Source: Dactylonectria macrodidyma
Taxonomy: Eukaryota > Ascomycota > Sordariomycetes > Hypocreales > Nectriaceae
Length of the DNA: 64,000 bases
Direction: 5' to 3'
NCBI GenBank assembly: GCA_020744425.1
Contig: JAGMUV010000009.1
Span: 1,054,001 to 1,118,000 of the forward strand
Each line of letters begins with the position of its first letter. The stretch's first letter is position 1. This document shows positions 44,352 through 56,700 of the stretch, piece by piece. The translations under genes were made by a program, and so were the position numbers. The notes beneath the pieces are model-generated. The model was not told the DNA's origin, made no database searches, and saw nothing but the letters and a program-made list of their open reading frames with translations.

Positions 44352-47300
44352 CTACCAAAAAATCCTTGTACGATGCATTCCCATTTTCCCTACCTGTTCG
44401 CCAGTATCCTCTTCCGAACCTTCATCCAGCAGCTCAACCAACGTAACAGGCACAACCTGGTTGGCAAGCTGACTGCGAATCTGCGCAACGCGATTCAAAA
44501 GCTTGAGCTGTTCATAGATCGTGTTTCCCGACGCCTTGATGTAGTGTCCGTCAAAGCCAGATAGCTTGTGAGCGCCCTGGCGAGGGCCAGACCAGAGTTT
44601 CGTCGCCACATCTGGCGAGCCGTCGTCTGCCTCCTCGAGACATTTCTGCTCCTGATGGCGTCCAACCAGCAGCCAGTGCAGGACATCTCGGTGCAGCCGT
44701 GCCATCTCGAATGCAGATTTGACAACCTTGCGACCGTGGCTGTCCGTAGTCATGTAGGAGAGTCGCGCACCGCGGCCGACCAGCAGCTTGACGGTGATCA
44801 ATTGGCCCACGCTGCAAGCCAACATGAGAGCGGACCCTTCTTCACAACCCTCCTTCTCAAAGTCCCACCCAAACTTGAGAAGCGTTTCAAGCATGCCCAC
44901 ATCCCCCCTGCGAACAGGCAAACAGGCTGGTTGCTGGTTGAAGCCCGACGTTGGATGTAGGATTTGATCGCGGTGCTCTGGGGGAGAACGCTTGAGGACT
45001 TTTCTAATCACACCGGTGCCGCACTGGTGAGATATCAGCATGTTGAGAAGCGGCGGCTGCTCGTTGGCGAGTTGGGCAAAGTCGATATCGCTAATGCCGT
45101 TTAAAACAGACATTCTTGTCGAGGGCGTGACAACAATCATCATCAGAGCCAGGCTCGAGTTTCCAAGGGTATTCGCATGCCAGTCCAACCCAAGAGTTGC
45201 AACCTCATGCAGGTATTCTGGACTTGGGTGACTGAACAGCAGATGAGATAATCCACGAAACGTAGTGGGATCGGCCCCGTGCTGGATCAAATAGCGGACA
45301 GCCTCCATCTCGCCCCAATCGATGGCCCGGGACAATGGCGTCGAATCTGAGTAATCTCGCGCGTTGGGATCAGCTCCGGCCGCGATAAGTAGCTTGGCAA
45401 TGGGGAGGTTTTCCCTAAAGCACGCCAGCTGGAGGGCCGTCATCGAGTCACCGTCCTTGGCGTTGACGTCTACGCCGCTTTCAATGAGCTGGTGGACCAT
45501 GTCACACAATAGTTCGGCCGGCGTCTCGGCAGCTGGGTCGACGCTATCGACAAGCAAGTGTAAAGCATTTGGAAGGACACCGCTTGAATACGTCAGCCAA
45601 TCCAAAGCTCTACAACGTCTGTTGACGACGTATCGCTTGAGTCTTGCTGCAGTGTCGTCGCCGTCGACCAAGTCGACCATCTGCGACAGTCCAGCCCTTT
45701 CCATCAGTTTCCTGCTAAAGTTAACTTTTGAAATGAGTAACACGGCAGGCTACTCACCAGTAGTCTTCGGCGCGAGCGTCAAGATGGTTCAGTAGCACCC
45801 GAAGGATTCTGCGACGTAGATCAAGCATCGGCGGTTCCCCGCGACCAAACTGCAGAACTGCATGAAGAGGCGTGCAATCCACATGGAACCACAAAAGGCC
45901 CTCTTTCAAGTATGCATCCAGACATTTCCGAATGAAGATGAGGATTGTTTCTTCCGCCTCCTCATACTCGAGTTGTCGGAGGAGGCCGTAACACGCATGG
46001 TGGAGGGCGTTGTAGCCATCAAGCCAATGGGTGTCGCAACCTGTGATGAACCCACCGAATCCTAGGTCTACAAGCTCAACCATTATGTTGGTGCTAGCAT
46101 ACATGCTCGCAAAGCTAAGAAGCGTGCAACCACGGCAAGGCATGACCGCGGACATCAAGTGCTCCTTTGGGACGTAACGGAGAACCCTTGCGATGACTCC
46201 TTCGCACTGCAAGAGGGAATTTTCTATCAGGTCTGCGAGAAGAGCTCCCATCCTAATCGGATCCGGTACTTTGAAGGGGACTAGAGGGGTGGCCCCGAGT
46301 TTGTCATTCACAAAGTCATCGATGATTCCGGCTGCAGCACGACGGCTGACCGATGCGATATGGATCCCGTACCGGTCGAGTTCGGTGCTGACGCCAGATT
46401 CTAGGAGATAACGGAATATATCTTCCTTATCTCCTCGGATGGCCATGATGAGAGGCGTAGCACCGCCGGGATCTTGGACCTCCAAGTCCGCTCCGCACTC
46501 GTGGAGAACCTTGACGCAAGCTAATGACCCGCTCTTGACAGCTAGATGGATAGGCGCGAGGCCGAATCTGAGGGAGCCCTTATCCACATTGAAGCGCAGT
46601 GGTGTTCGCTCCAAGAGCCATTGGAGAGCGTCATGCTGCCCGTTCATCGACGCAACCTGCAGCGCATTGAGCGTGCGCTTGCCGGGGACATTGTAAAGGC
46701 AGCGCCAGTCAAAGGATCTGACCTTTTCGTGAATCTTCTCGAATATTTCGACGTAGCCTTTCTCGGCTGCGGCAAGGAGAACATGGTCCCCGTTGACTGT
46801 CAGAGCTGGATCCGCACCAAAGGCTAGCAATGCCAACGCGAGCTTAGGACTGTCTCTTTCTATCGCTTCTAGAAGCATGGTTCCGCGGTCTTGGTCGTCA
46901 GCCGAGACCTTGTTCGGGTCGATCAAGCCCTTTTTTAACAACGCTGTCAGCACTTGTGCTGATTGTAATTTCCTATCCATGTCCAATATAGCGCTAAAAA
47001 CTTTACGCTGTCGTGGGACCAGGACCTGCGCCGGAAGATTATCAAGCAGAACGTCCAAAACCTCGTCGCTCAGGTGGGTATTTGGGATGATGCGCTCGAG
47101 CACAGTCTTGTTCTCGAAATCTTCATGCGGGATATGGACGCGCAAGCCCTTTGTAATTAGAACATCGATCAAGCCCAGATAGCTACGCCGAGCTGCCTGG
47201 GCGAGGAGAACACACCCGTTCGTCGTATCAAGGAACTTGAGTTCGTCGCGACTGAACATCTGTAGGGCGGCAGTGATAAAAGGGAATTGCCAACGATGCC

Positions 47301-49872
47301 AGCACGGACTGAAACTACTCCGGTCGGCCATGTAGAGCATTGCCCACTCCCCATTTTCCCTTTCATAGTCGTCCAAGGCCCCGCGACTGTTAAGGCACGA
47401 TATCGCGGAGCATATAAAGTTCGACAAGAACAGAAGTTTTTGTGGATGCTCGGAGTCAGGCCCGGAAAGCAGAGGCAAGACGTCATCGCAGAAACGAGCC
47501 CATATACCCCTACGGAGGGCGTCTCGGAGCTTAAGAACCTCGGGCGTTAGAAGCTTCTTATAAGCACTTGCCGAGAGCTTCGGGAAGCAAGATGGATGGG
47601 CTGTTGGATGGATAAAGACAGTCTGGTTTTGACGCCTGCCAAGCACTGTGTTTGTGATGATGGTCTCTGCCAGTGTGACACCGTCGGTAAATACGAGGCT
47701 CGACTCTTCGGATAGCTCCAGGACTCTTAGTACCATTTCATCGGAAGCCGCGAGGTTGAGATGGCGAAGCAGTCCGCGTCGATTTACGGTCGGCTTACAA
47801 CCAAGCTCGATCAATTTGTCGAGTAAGCCCAAGTCACCCCACTCGATCGCGGTTATTAGAAGTGCATCCGGGGAGCTGACGGGTGGGAGCGTACGGAACT
47901 CCGATAAAATAGCTCTGGCGGCTCCTGGAACTGTTGGTTTCCAACTCTTAGGGAGGCCTCTGAGAGAGTGGATGAAGGCGAAAGCATCGTCCAATGGCGT
48001 GGAGCCCAATTTGTTCTGCGTCACGAGGTTTTTCTCCTTGGCTGGATCATTGCTACGTAGCCAGTTGATGAGATCCACAGAGTTCGTTGACGCGGCAAGG
48101 TGCCATATTGTTCGACCCAGTTTATCCACGGCGGTTGTTGAAGCGCCGTATTCCAGGACCAACTTAGACAACACGGCGTGATCCTCAACCACCATCATAG
48201 GTGTGCGGCCTTCAGCATCAGTGGTCGTCAGGCTTGCCCCGGCCTTGATGAGGCCGTCGATGATCTCGACATGGCCTCCCTCGGTAGCCATGTGGAGAAT
48301 TGTGCCTCCGAGTCCAGCCTCGTCGAAGGGGAGATTGGGATCAAATCTTGGATCGAGAAGAAGACGTTGGAAGAGGAACGAGTTGGAGTTGACAATGGCT
48401 TGTCGGACAAGGTAACGAAACCTGGCGTCTTTCACCTCCAACGCACATCGCGCGTCTCCCGCATCTGAAAATTCAAGATTCAGGTCTCTCATGCGCAAGC
48501 GTACTGCCTCTCGAATTGGTTCCGTGACTGCGTTCATTTCGGCCTCGGGAGGTAGCGTGAGGTCGTACAAAAGGGCAAGCATACGAATGAACCTCACTCG
48601 TGAGGTTAGACCGAGGTTCGCAAAATTGTCACGTCGAATGAGATGGATTATGGTGCCGTCGATGAAAACACCCTTGGCCACAACGCGATTGAAGATGGCG
48701 TCAGTTTCGGTGATGAAGGCCGTCCAGAAACTGAGGCCGATCAGGGAAACCTCTTCGGCATTATTCCACCGGTAATTGTAACCACAGTCAGCACCTTTTT
48801 CTAAAAGCAACACTACTGTAGCGGCCTGATCAATGCCAACATGATTCCTGTCGAGCAGACTGGCCCAAGACTCTGGCTCCGCTCGCGTTGTCAGGACGTT
48901 TGGGCCGACCAAGGCACAGAACAGAGGGCTGCCTAGGAACCCGATCTCGTTGATATTGGCTCCATGTAGGAGAAGCTCTTTGCATAGACTGGGTAAGCCC
49001 AGTGCGGCAGCGATGTGTAGTGGGGTGATTGAGTTGCTGCATAGTGCGTCTGTCAACTCTAGCAGTGAGTTGGGTGACAAGGCTAAACTGCCATACGTGC
49101 GAGGAAACGTCTCTCTGGCGTATTCGAGGACCCATTGCACGAAGTTGAAGGGCCCGGGTACTTGAAACAAGGAGCAGATTTGAGGCTTCAGATGTGACCA
49201 ATGCGACTCGGCGTATGATGGCCATCGAACAGCGGCCGGCTGGTACAAAGGGGTTGCAAGACGGCGGGACTGCACAAGGGTCGTTTCTTTCAGGTACTGC
49301 GTCGGTTCGCGATCATTGTCTGGAGAGTTGAGTACTTCCAACCAGGAGGTTAAGACTTCTGCAGTTGGCTCTTCTTCAGTAACGGTAGCAGCGACGTGGG
49401 ATACAACTTGGGTGTCGTTGGCAGCTTCGTCCTTGTATCGCAGCCGGGGCATGGCTTCTCTTCCAAGGATGGAGAAATGGAGATCCACATCCTCAAGAGA
49501 TTCCGAAGAGCCAATGATGAACCCAAACTTAGAGCGGTACCCTAAGAGTGCTGACTTGGCGGCCTGGAGCCCTTTCTCGTCAGCCACGTTGTACAATGCT
49601 CCGAGGGCCTGGACTAGGAGCTCGCATCCGTCGACTGCAGGCCAGGCGACCTCGCCAGCGAAGCCGGGCGCATCGGGTTTGCCATCGTCAGTTGCTTTCA
49701 GCTCAGAGATGAGCTGCTCGAGGCTGTAAAGAGACCCCCCGAGCAACCGTAGCTCAGCAACGAGAGCCTTGAGGTCCTGCTTGTTTCCTGTGGCGGGGTC
49801 CTTGAGGCAGCTGCTGATGATCGAGCAAAGGGCAAAAGTCGAGTCTTTTAAGTAGACGATCCTCTCAGCCAT
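44352..49872 (-). CDS. Large ankyrin-repeat protein (about 1825 aa)
   Basis: Two exons, 49872-45758 and 45714-44352, join to 1825 residues. The start is the first ATG (MAERIVYLKDST); 50 upstream open codons begin only at TTG. The intron is 43 bp and ends TTTAGCAG, a NAGNAG acceptor, so a form one residue shorter is possible. Residues 1-150 are helical (SIISSCLKDPATGNKQDLKALVAELRLL) and resemble the fungal N-terminal domain that precedes STAND and ankyrin modules. Degenerate and good ankyrin repeats then run to the end, for example TPLHIAAALGLPSLCKELLLHGANIN, HMATEGGHVEIIDGLIKAGA, TPLIMAIRGDKEDIFRYLLESG and TALQLACFRENLPIAKLLIAAGADPN. No nucleotide-binding motif was found. The partner and pathway are unknown; such proteins are expanded in filamentous fungi and may scaffold or sense proteins. 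Confidence 0.88.
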
Positions 49873-51700
49873 CTTGACGTGCGTAGAGTGCAGTTCAGAG
49901 GCCTTGTGATGGGATTGAGGGAGGTAACGAGGGCCGCTGAAGGGAGAGCATGAGGTTGGGGCAACGACGCCCTGCGGCTGAAAATGAGGCTGACACAGGA
50001 ACCCAGCGCCTTGAAAAAGCAAAACTCGATCAACCGTGCGCTAGGGGAAAAAGCAATACGGTGGAAATACGATACAGTGTGATTTGGAAATAAGCAGCGG
50101 CTCAGGTGCGATCGGAAGGATGGAAAGAGTCCGATGTCACAGGGGACAAGTTTCGTGTGTGAAGCTATCACCGGGGCTGGAGTAAAGTGAGGCCTAGATG
50201 GGAAAACGGGGCGGGGCGCAAACCACACAGTCCCAACTTAAATTCCCGACTATGCGATTCTAGGTGGGCCTTGACCAGGAAGCACAGTGCGGACTATCCG
50301 GGGTATCAATGAATCCTTGACAGTCCCTGTAAGCGCCAGCTTGCCAGGATGCATCGAATACTACGGTACGTTAGGGTATCTATGACTTCTCGCTTGCCAA
50401 TAACAACGATGGAAGACACGAATAGCAAGAGTGCAAGAACAGTCTGCCGCTTCGAAACACATCGATCAGTTTCCATCAGCGCACGTTGAGTCTGTGGGGA
50501 AGATGGCGAGGCATCTGAAACAATATTGCGTCGTCACAGCGTCAGAATTCGTATCGATTGCACTATCATATGAGAGAATGCTACACCGCTCCATTATCTA
50601 TTGTGGCAGCAGATACGACTTATCCTCTGCACACGGCCCTAGCACCTAATGGGAACTGCAGAAGAAGAAACGTTGAGCCTCTGATGCGAAGCTTGACAAC
50701 CAAGTGGTCAACTATTGGCTCCCTAGGGTCCATGATCTGACGGGGATAGGTGTCTCACCCGCCAAACTTGGCCGATTCGGGAGTCCAGCATCGGACGGAC
50801 AGACAGAAAGACCGAAGCCTTAGTTGTTGGTTGCGGCCCAAGTTGTTGAGGTCGGTGGTGGGCTTGGCGAGTGGCTGGGAACAATCCGGGCATCAACTAA
50901 ATGCCGAGATTTGACAGCGGTGAGAGCCGTGCGATCTGCAACCCTAGGTCAGACAAACTGCCAGACGCGGGCAAATAGGCGCAAATCAATTCTCAAAGCG
51001 AAGCATGCCAGAACCGATTCTGTTCAAACGTCCCTGGTCCAAGTTGATGACAGGTCTTCCGTTTGTTTAATGGACCCCCCCTCCGTTTTGGACGTACCCA
51101 CAGAAGGCGGGATTGATCCCTGCCTTGTCCGTTAGTCTCACTCTCAGGGCAGACTTCAACTGAGCTATTGGCGCCAGGTTGAGTAGCGAATCTCTAGTGA
51201 AGCACGCTGGCTTTCTTGCAGGTTGACACATGCCAGAAGAGCCAGGGATACCGTTCTGCGCATCAACTCTGAGTTTCGTCATGCATTTGACGTCAGTGCC
51301 TTTTTCGGAGCACGCCGAAGGCGAGATCGAGATCTAAGCTCAGGCTCCCCGGTTTCCTCCAATGGACATGACTGGCAGGGGATAGCAGAAGTGCACAATG
51401 ATGAGGCCAGTTTAATAGACAGCCTGGGAACAGCCAAGCTTGAGAATCTTGTGATTGAAGTGATAAAAAAAATCTCACGAAATAATTGTCAAGTCCAGAT
51501 CCCCACGGTCAAGTGAAGTAGGAATGTTTGTAATTATCCAAAGAATACAATCGTGGTATCATTCTACCCTTTCCAAGTAGCCGTTAATTAAATACACGTA
51601 TCATTACACCATCCAATGCATTGTACAACAAGAAAAGGTATCCAAAACTCCTCCCCCAATGTAGACACTATCGGGGGCATTTTTCTCTCGTTTGCCCTCC
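49873..51700. other. Intergenic: ankyrin-gene promoter, tRNA-like relic, RGS-LOV 3' flank
   Basis: No gene is supported. On the minus strand at 51105-51175 there are recognisable RNA polymerase III A- and B-box sequences that do not fold into a tRNA (listed separately). Open frames at 50824-51135 and 51223-51516 have no product. Confidence 0.5.
51109..51167 (-). repeat. tRNA-like Pol III promoter boxes, possible SINE head
   Basis: The A box TAGCTCAGTTGA (51167-51156) and B box GGATCAATCCC (51119-51109) are spaced as in a tRNA, with a TGAGACTAACGG anticodon-arm-like stretch between. The acceptor and T stems do not pair, so it is not a functional tRNA. A degenerate tRNA pseudogene or the head of a SINE fits; neither body nor tail could be defined. 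Confidence 0.35.
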
Positions 51701-53733
51701 TCAGAGTGGCGCGATGATGAGCACGACATACTTGACGCGGCCATCCACGTCTTTCAACGGCGACCAGTGGCTCATCATCCTTGAAGATTTCTTCTCCCGA
51801 CTCGCCTCGCTCTCGCCGCTCATAACCCGCGTCATATTTGCCCGGCGCGGGATATGGTTGGTGAGGGCCAGGTCCAGGGAGATGGACTTTCCGTCTCGAA
51901 CCACCACCTCCCTCACCGTGGACTTGAACGCCTTCGTAACGGAGGGGATCGTCGCCTGCTCCGCCAACACGTCAAATACGTCCTTTTGTCGAATGGCGTC
52001 GGCCGCCATGCCCAAATCCAGCGCGTCTACCATGGCCTGTGAGAAAAAGGAGATGCTCAACTTTGGCGGATATCTCATTTCCTGGTCTAGGGGCATGGCG
52101 CCGAGAGATGCCGGGTATGACGGGACGTGCTCCAGGATCATGTATCGAGAATAAGGGGTCGTCATCATAGGTAGAGGTGTTGACAGCCTCTTGAGGACAG
52201 TTCGAGTGCTATAAGTTTTCTCCAGTAATGGCCCCGCAGACGATCGTGGCCGATCCAAGCTGCGTCGCGGGCTCAGGGGTGGCGAGAGTGGGGGAGGGGG
52301 GGGCTTCTTGTTGAACGACTTGAAGAAACCCTTCTTCTGGGCCTTGGTTTGGCCATTGGACTTGACCGAAGTCAATTCCTCGAGCTCCAGGTCACTCTGT
52401 AGCCCCTCGCTGGGCCAACGGGGACTATTCCTTTCGTTCGTCTTTTCCTCTTCCGCAGAGCCGTAGCTCAGCATCTTGAGCAGCTCGTCGTTGCTCTCAA
52501 TGTTGGAGGACACGTCGATCTGGGCTCCCATGTAGAAGCGTGTTTTGCCGGCTGCATCCTGGAGAGGGCAAAGGTAGAGTAAGTTCCAGAAGGGCTGTCC
52601 GTCTCTACGAAAGTTTAGAATCAGTTCCGAACACTCCTCTCCTCGCCAAATCGATGATCGAATGTTGGCGATGGCATCTCTGTCTGTCTGAGGTCCCTGG
52701 AGCAAGCGGCAGTTCCGTGACATAACCTCGGCGCGAGAGTAGCCTGTGAGGTCCGAGAAATCGTCTGACAGGAACACAATTGGGTTTCCAGGCTTAACCG
52801 GGTCGCTGAGACAGAAAGAACTCTTGAGACCTGGGAATGGTGACGGAGGGCTGTCGCCTTCGGACTCGGCGGACAGCGCCACGCTCGTGCAGAGCGATAG
52901 CTGCTGTTTGACGAAAGCCGGGAAGATCTCCCTGATGATTCTCTGCTCGACATAACCCTTAGATTCGAGAAACATGTTTTCCAAGCTAGGAATTAGCGAA
53001 TTGGTCAAGTGTTTAATGTTTGTATTTAGGGCCTTTGACATTGGCGTTGGGAGGTTGATGGGCGAGGTGGCAGTGATAGATGTATATGAGGTCGAGATGG
53101 TTGCAAGCTGAACTACAACTTGTTCCAGGGAATTGATATAATCGCGGATCTGGTTTCGCTGTTAGTGCGTTGTGCAACATGTACAACAGGAGCGCAACTC
53201 ACCTTGAGCAGATATTCGACGTTCTGCCCAACACCACGGCTGGCTGCGAACTTCCATAATTGCGCCGAAGCAGCCGGATCTTTGATAACCATGTCGAACA
53301 TGTCGCGACCAACGAAATCAGGGATGGGCAAGTCGGCAGAAGTGTCGGAATCTGTAAATGTAACGCTAGACCGTTGACTGGACGTGGTGATGGAGTCGAT
53401 GCTCCTCAATCTCTCGCCTCCATTGCTGGAATTGAACATTGCGACCCTCGGTGATCCGTCCGGATGGTAGTCAGTATACTGTCGCAGAAGATCCTCATTG
53501 GTATGCAGCGATAATCCCGAATTGCTACGCAGGCGGTACGCCGAGAACTTGGCGCTCTTGGGACGGGCGCCATTCTTGGAGCGCAAAGGGGGTGAAGCCG
53601 TCAGGCCGCGCAGCGATGACCCGATGGCCTCGGCATTGGTGGTTGGAGTGGAAGTCGTGGAGCGTCGCCGCTCGAATTCGGCGAAGGGCGGGACCGGGGG
53701 CTCAAAGGTTCGGAAAGAGTTGAGGGTAGGCAT
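51701..53733 (-). CDS. RGS-LOV blue-light photoreceptor
   Basis: Two exons, 53733-53203 and 53149-51701, join to 659 residues; the 53-bp intron has donor GTGAGT, branch CACTAAC and acceptor CCAG. Residues about 140-262 form an RGS domain (MFDMVIKDPAASAQLWKFA; FLESKGYVEQRIIREIFPAFVKQQL), interrupted by the intron. Residues 285-392 are a LOV-type PAS domain. The photoactive Cys324 lies in SRNCRLLQG, with FRRDGQPFWNLLYLCPL and the flavin-contacting Gln386 in YMGAQIDV. Right after it is a basic stretch KKGFFKSFNKK (449-458), then proline-rich linker and a second PAS-like region to the end. This matches fungal RGS-LOV proteins such as Botrytis BcLOV4, whose LOV domain binds FMN and whose adjacent basic amphipathic helix drives light-induced membrane binding. 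A role in light-controlled G-alpha signalling is inferred. Confidence 0.9.
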
Positions 53734-56700
53734 TCTGGCTTCCTACCTGGAGCGTTCGCTCCGTGATGTCTCGAAGCGGTTGCTTCGAAGTGGTGCTGTC
53801 TCAAAGGCGGGCCGAGGTGGGAGAGCGGGGACTGGAACTTGTGAGAGAGTGCGACACGGAATGGTGGCGGTCCAAATCAAGTTGCAACGGTCCAGATGAG
53901 TAGATTGGGCGTGAGGAGCTCGGTATGAGAAAGATTGAACAGTCGAGTGAAAGAGCGAGTGAAGGAAGAAGGATGCGATGCGACCGATGTTGGTGGTTGC
54001 TAGATGGCGATCATGATGCCGCGGAGGCGCAAAGTCGCAAGTTGAAGGACGAAGTTGCAAAGCAGGCGCAGATCTGGGGCCGTTTCGATTAATTTGCGAG
54101 GGACTCCCGATAATACAAAAGGGAAACGTGAGGGAGACCCAGGGCAGACCAAGAACAAGAGCAGAACAGACCAGACCGGATCAAGCTCGAGCGTGAGCGA
54201 GCGCAGAGGCCCAGCAGCCCGGCAGCCCACGATCGCTTAATAGGCCAGGCCGGGCGTGGGCGTGGGAACGGTGGGAAAGTGTGCTTCGCGGCGTGTTCCA
54301 TAGTCGCATCGACTGACTCGCTCCAAGCGAGACGGGCTTGACGGGCGATGCCCGGCATGTCGAGGGGTGGAGACGGGACCGCGCCATGGCCCTCCAGAAG
54401 GCACGCTATGAGCTTGCGGGGGCGGGCCAGATCGACTGTCACTGGCGGAAGAGAGCGAGAAGAGTGAGAGAGAAGAGTCGAAGAGTGTCAGTGAGAGCCC
54501 GGGAGGACAGGGAGACTGGGGTTTCGTTCAGGTTGACAGGGGGAGGGCCCTAGGGAAAAGCCAGCCAGCATCAGAGCAGAGTGGAGGGAGGAGGCTACTG
54601 CATGTGTAGTCTGTAGCGATGGCACTACAGTGCTGTACCATCCAAGACCAGTCTGGCTTGGATTTCTGCTAGGAACACAGCTTGCAGCTCACCCGGCATC
54701 AGGGTAACGCAGTCGGGGCAAGTCAGGACAAGATTCCAAAGCCGACGAACTCTAGGCACCTCTGGCTGAACCCCGAGAGGGGGCCAGGGGGGGCGCCGTC
54801 TGTTGGCTTGGGCCTCTGTCTAATGCGAGACTATCGAGATGGCTTCGTTCGGCCCTTGCTTCCTGGATGGCCCAGGCCAGCGAAATGTGCGGGTCGGTCC
54901 AGAGCGTTTGCGTTGTCTGGTCGTTGCTTTACTTCCAGGACTAGGGCCGTCCAGGGCTAGCTTGGGAGGAAGGACGCAATCTACGATCGAGAACATGGTC
55001 CGGGTATCAAGGAAAGGCGCCGTGTGTCAAGAGGGGGAGGAGAGCGAGAGTTGCCGTTCGTATCCCGTGAGTTGGTTGATCATGTCGGGTTGCAACTTTT
55101 TTTGTTCGCAGCCCACCTTGGTTAGCAGGCAGTTTCACGTACCGTGCGTGCCGTCCACCGGCGCACACTTTAGCGCCCCCATTGCACCAACGCGCACACT
55201 CTACGATACATCCTTATGGCCTGTAATTCAGCACCCTAACCTACCTAACATTCTGTGCCTGCACAGTCAGTCCCGACAAATCGAAAAGAAAAAAAACTCC
55301 ACAAGCTTGGGAATTCTTCCCGCTAGCCGTAACCTGTCCGCCCTGTCGATCTGGCGCGTCTCCCGCGGCTCAAAAGAAGCAAACATACAGACGGGAAAAA
55401 GTTTGACATGTCCAAAAAGCAACATCTGATCGGGTGATGGTTGTTGATGTCGCTCTCCCGACTGGCTGTCGTTTCTCCGGCTAACCCGACTGCCCGAATC
55501 GACGGGACCCAAGCTGCCTTCAGCTGCCCGAACTGGCCTGCAGACAGACACTTTGACCAACGCCCACCAACCCAAATTCAAGCCAAACCCCAAGACTAAG
55601 GAAGACCGTTAAATCGCTAACTGCGCTGGCATGAGGCGCATCCGGTTACTATTTTATCAAGCCTACGTACTCTAGGTTGGTCCAGAAGATGGTTGCATGA
55701 GCTGAAGAAACGGCGAATGGGCCCAGGACATAATTCATCTGAAACATCGCGCCCGCTGTCCCGGAAGAAGTTGTTCTGTTGAAGAACGAACTGATTACGG
55801 GGTTCATCCATCATCCAACCCACACGGCTCATGCAGTATGCATTGCAGAGCATGCACTTAGTATGCACTCTGTTGCCATCATCAGCCTTCACGTCAGGGA
55901 TTCAGGTCCTGATCCGCCACCCCTGAATCCCTACGCCCGAAGCTACCAGAGAGGCTGGATCCGCGCGCCCCAAAAGCCCGCCATCGGCCGCCTCTTCTTT
56001 CATCGTGACGGGTAATGGGGATTTGGCTGCTCAGCGATCAGTGCCGCTGCCCCGGTTCACTGCTGGGACATAAACCAGCCCAAGTTTTGCATCGCCTTGT
56101 CGCTTGAGAATGGAGATGATGTGCTCAGCCACACCGGCGCCTCGAGCCTTTTAGGCTATGAGACACTGGGATAAGTCAAGACAGTGTTTGGGGCCTGGGA
56201 TGGCGAACGAGGGATCGATTCATGGGCATTGCTTGGCGAACGAGGGGATGTGATGGTCCATGCTATGGATGCATGGGCCTCGCATGGCGGAATGGGTCTC
56301 ACTCACATGCGCATTGGCTTGACACGGGCTTGACATGCCTGCATCAACATGTCTCATGAAGCCCTCCTCCGGCTGGCCCATCCCTGCGACGGCCGCTTAA
56401 TCAAGAGCTTGCATGGTCCACCGCCGCGACCATACTTGTGGGTTCAATCATTCCCGTCCAGTTGCGCAGGTGCAGGGGCGGAGATAGACTTGGACGGCTT
56501 CGTCGATCGACACCCGGCAGAGGTGCGATTCATGTGCCCTGCAGGCAGTGTAGGCTGAATCATGCTCCCCTAGCTTCTTATGATCGCCCACGCACGCACC
56601 CACCAACCGAACATCTTGCTGATCGCCGCCGCCGTAGCCTGTCCAGCCCCGACCGAAGAGAGATTCCGAAATATATGACTAGCATACCAAAACGACGCCC

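Noticed and set aside
49873..50022. 50-residue extension of the ankyrin protein
   Set aside because: It starts at TTG with no upstream ATG in frame; the sequence reads like a 5' leader.
51105..51175. Functional tRNA gene on the minus strand
   Set aside because: A and B boxes are present, but the 5' segment GCGCCAA has no complementary 3' acceptor strand and the T stem mispairs in at least two positions.
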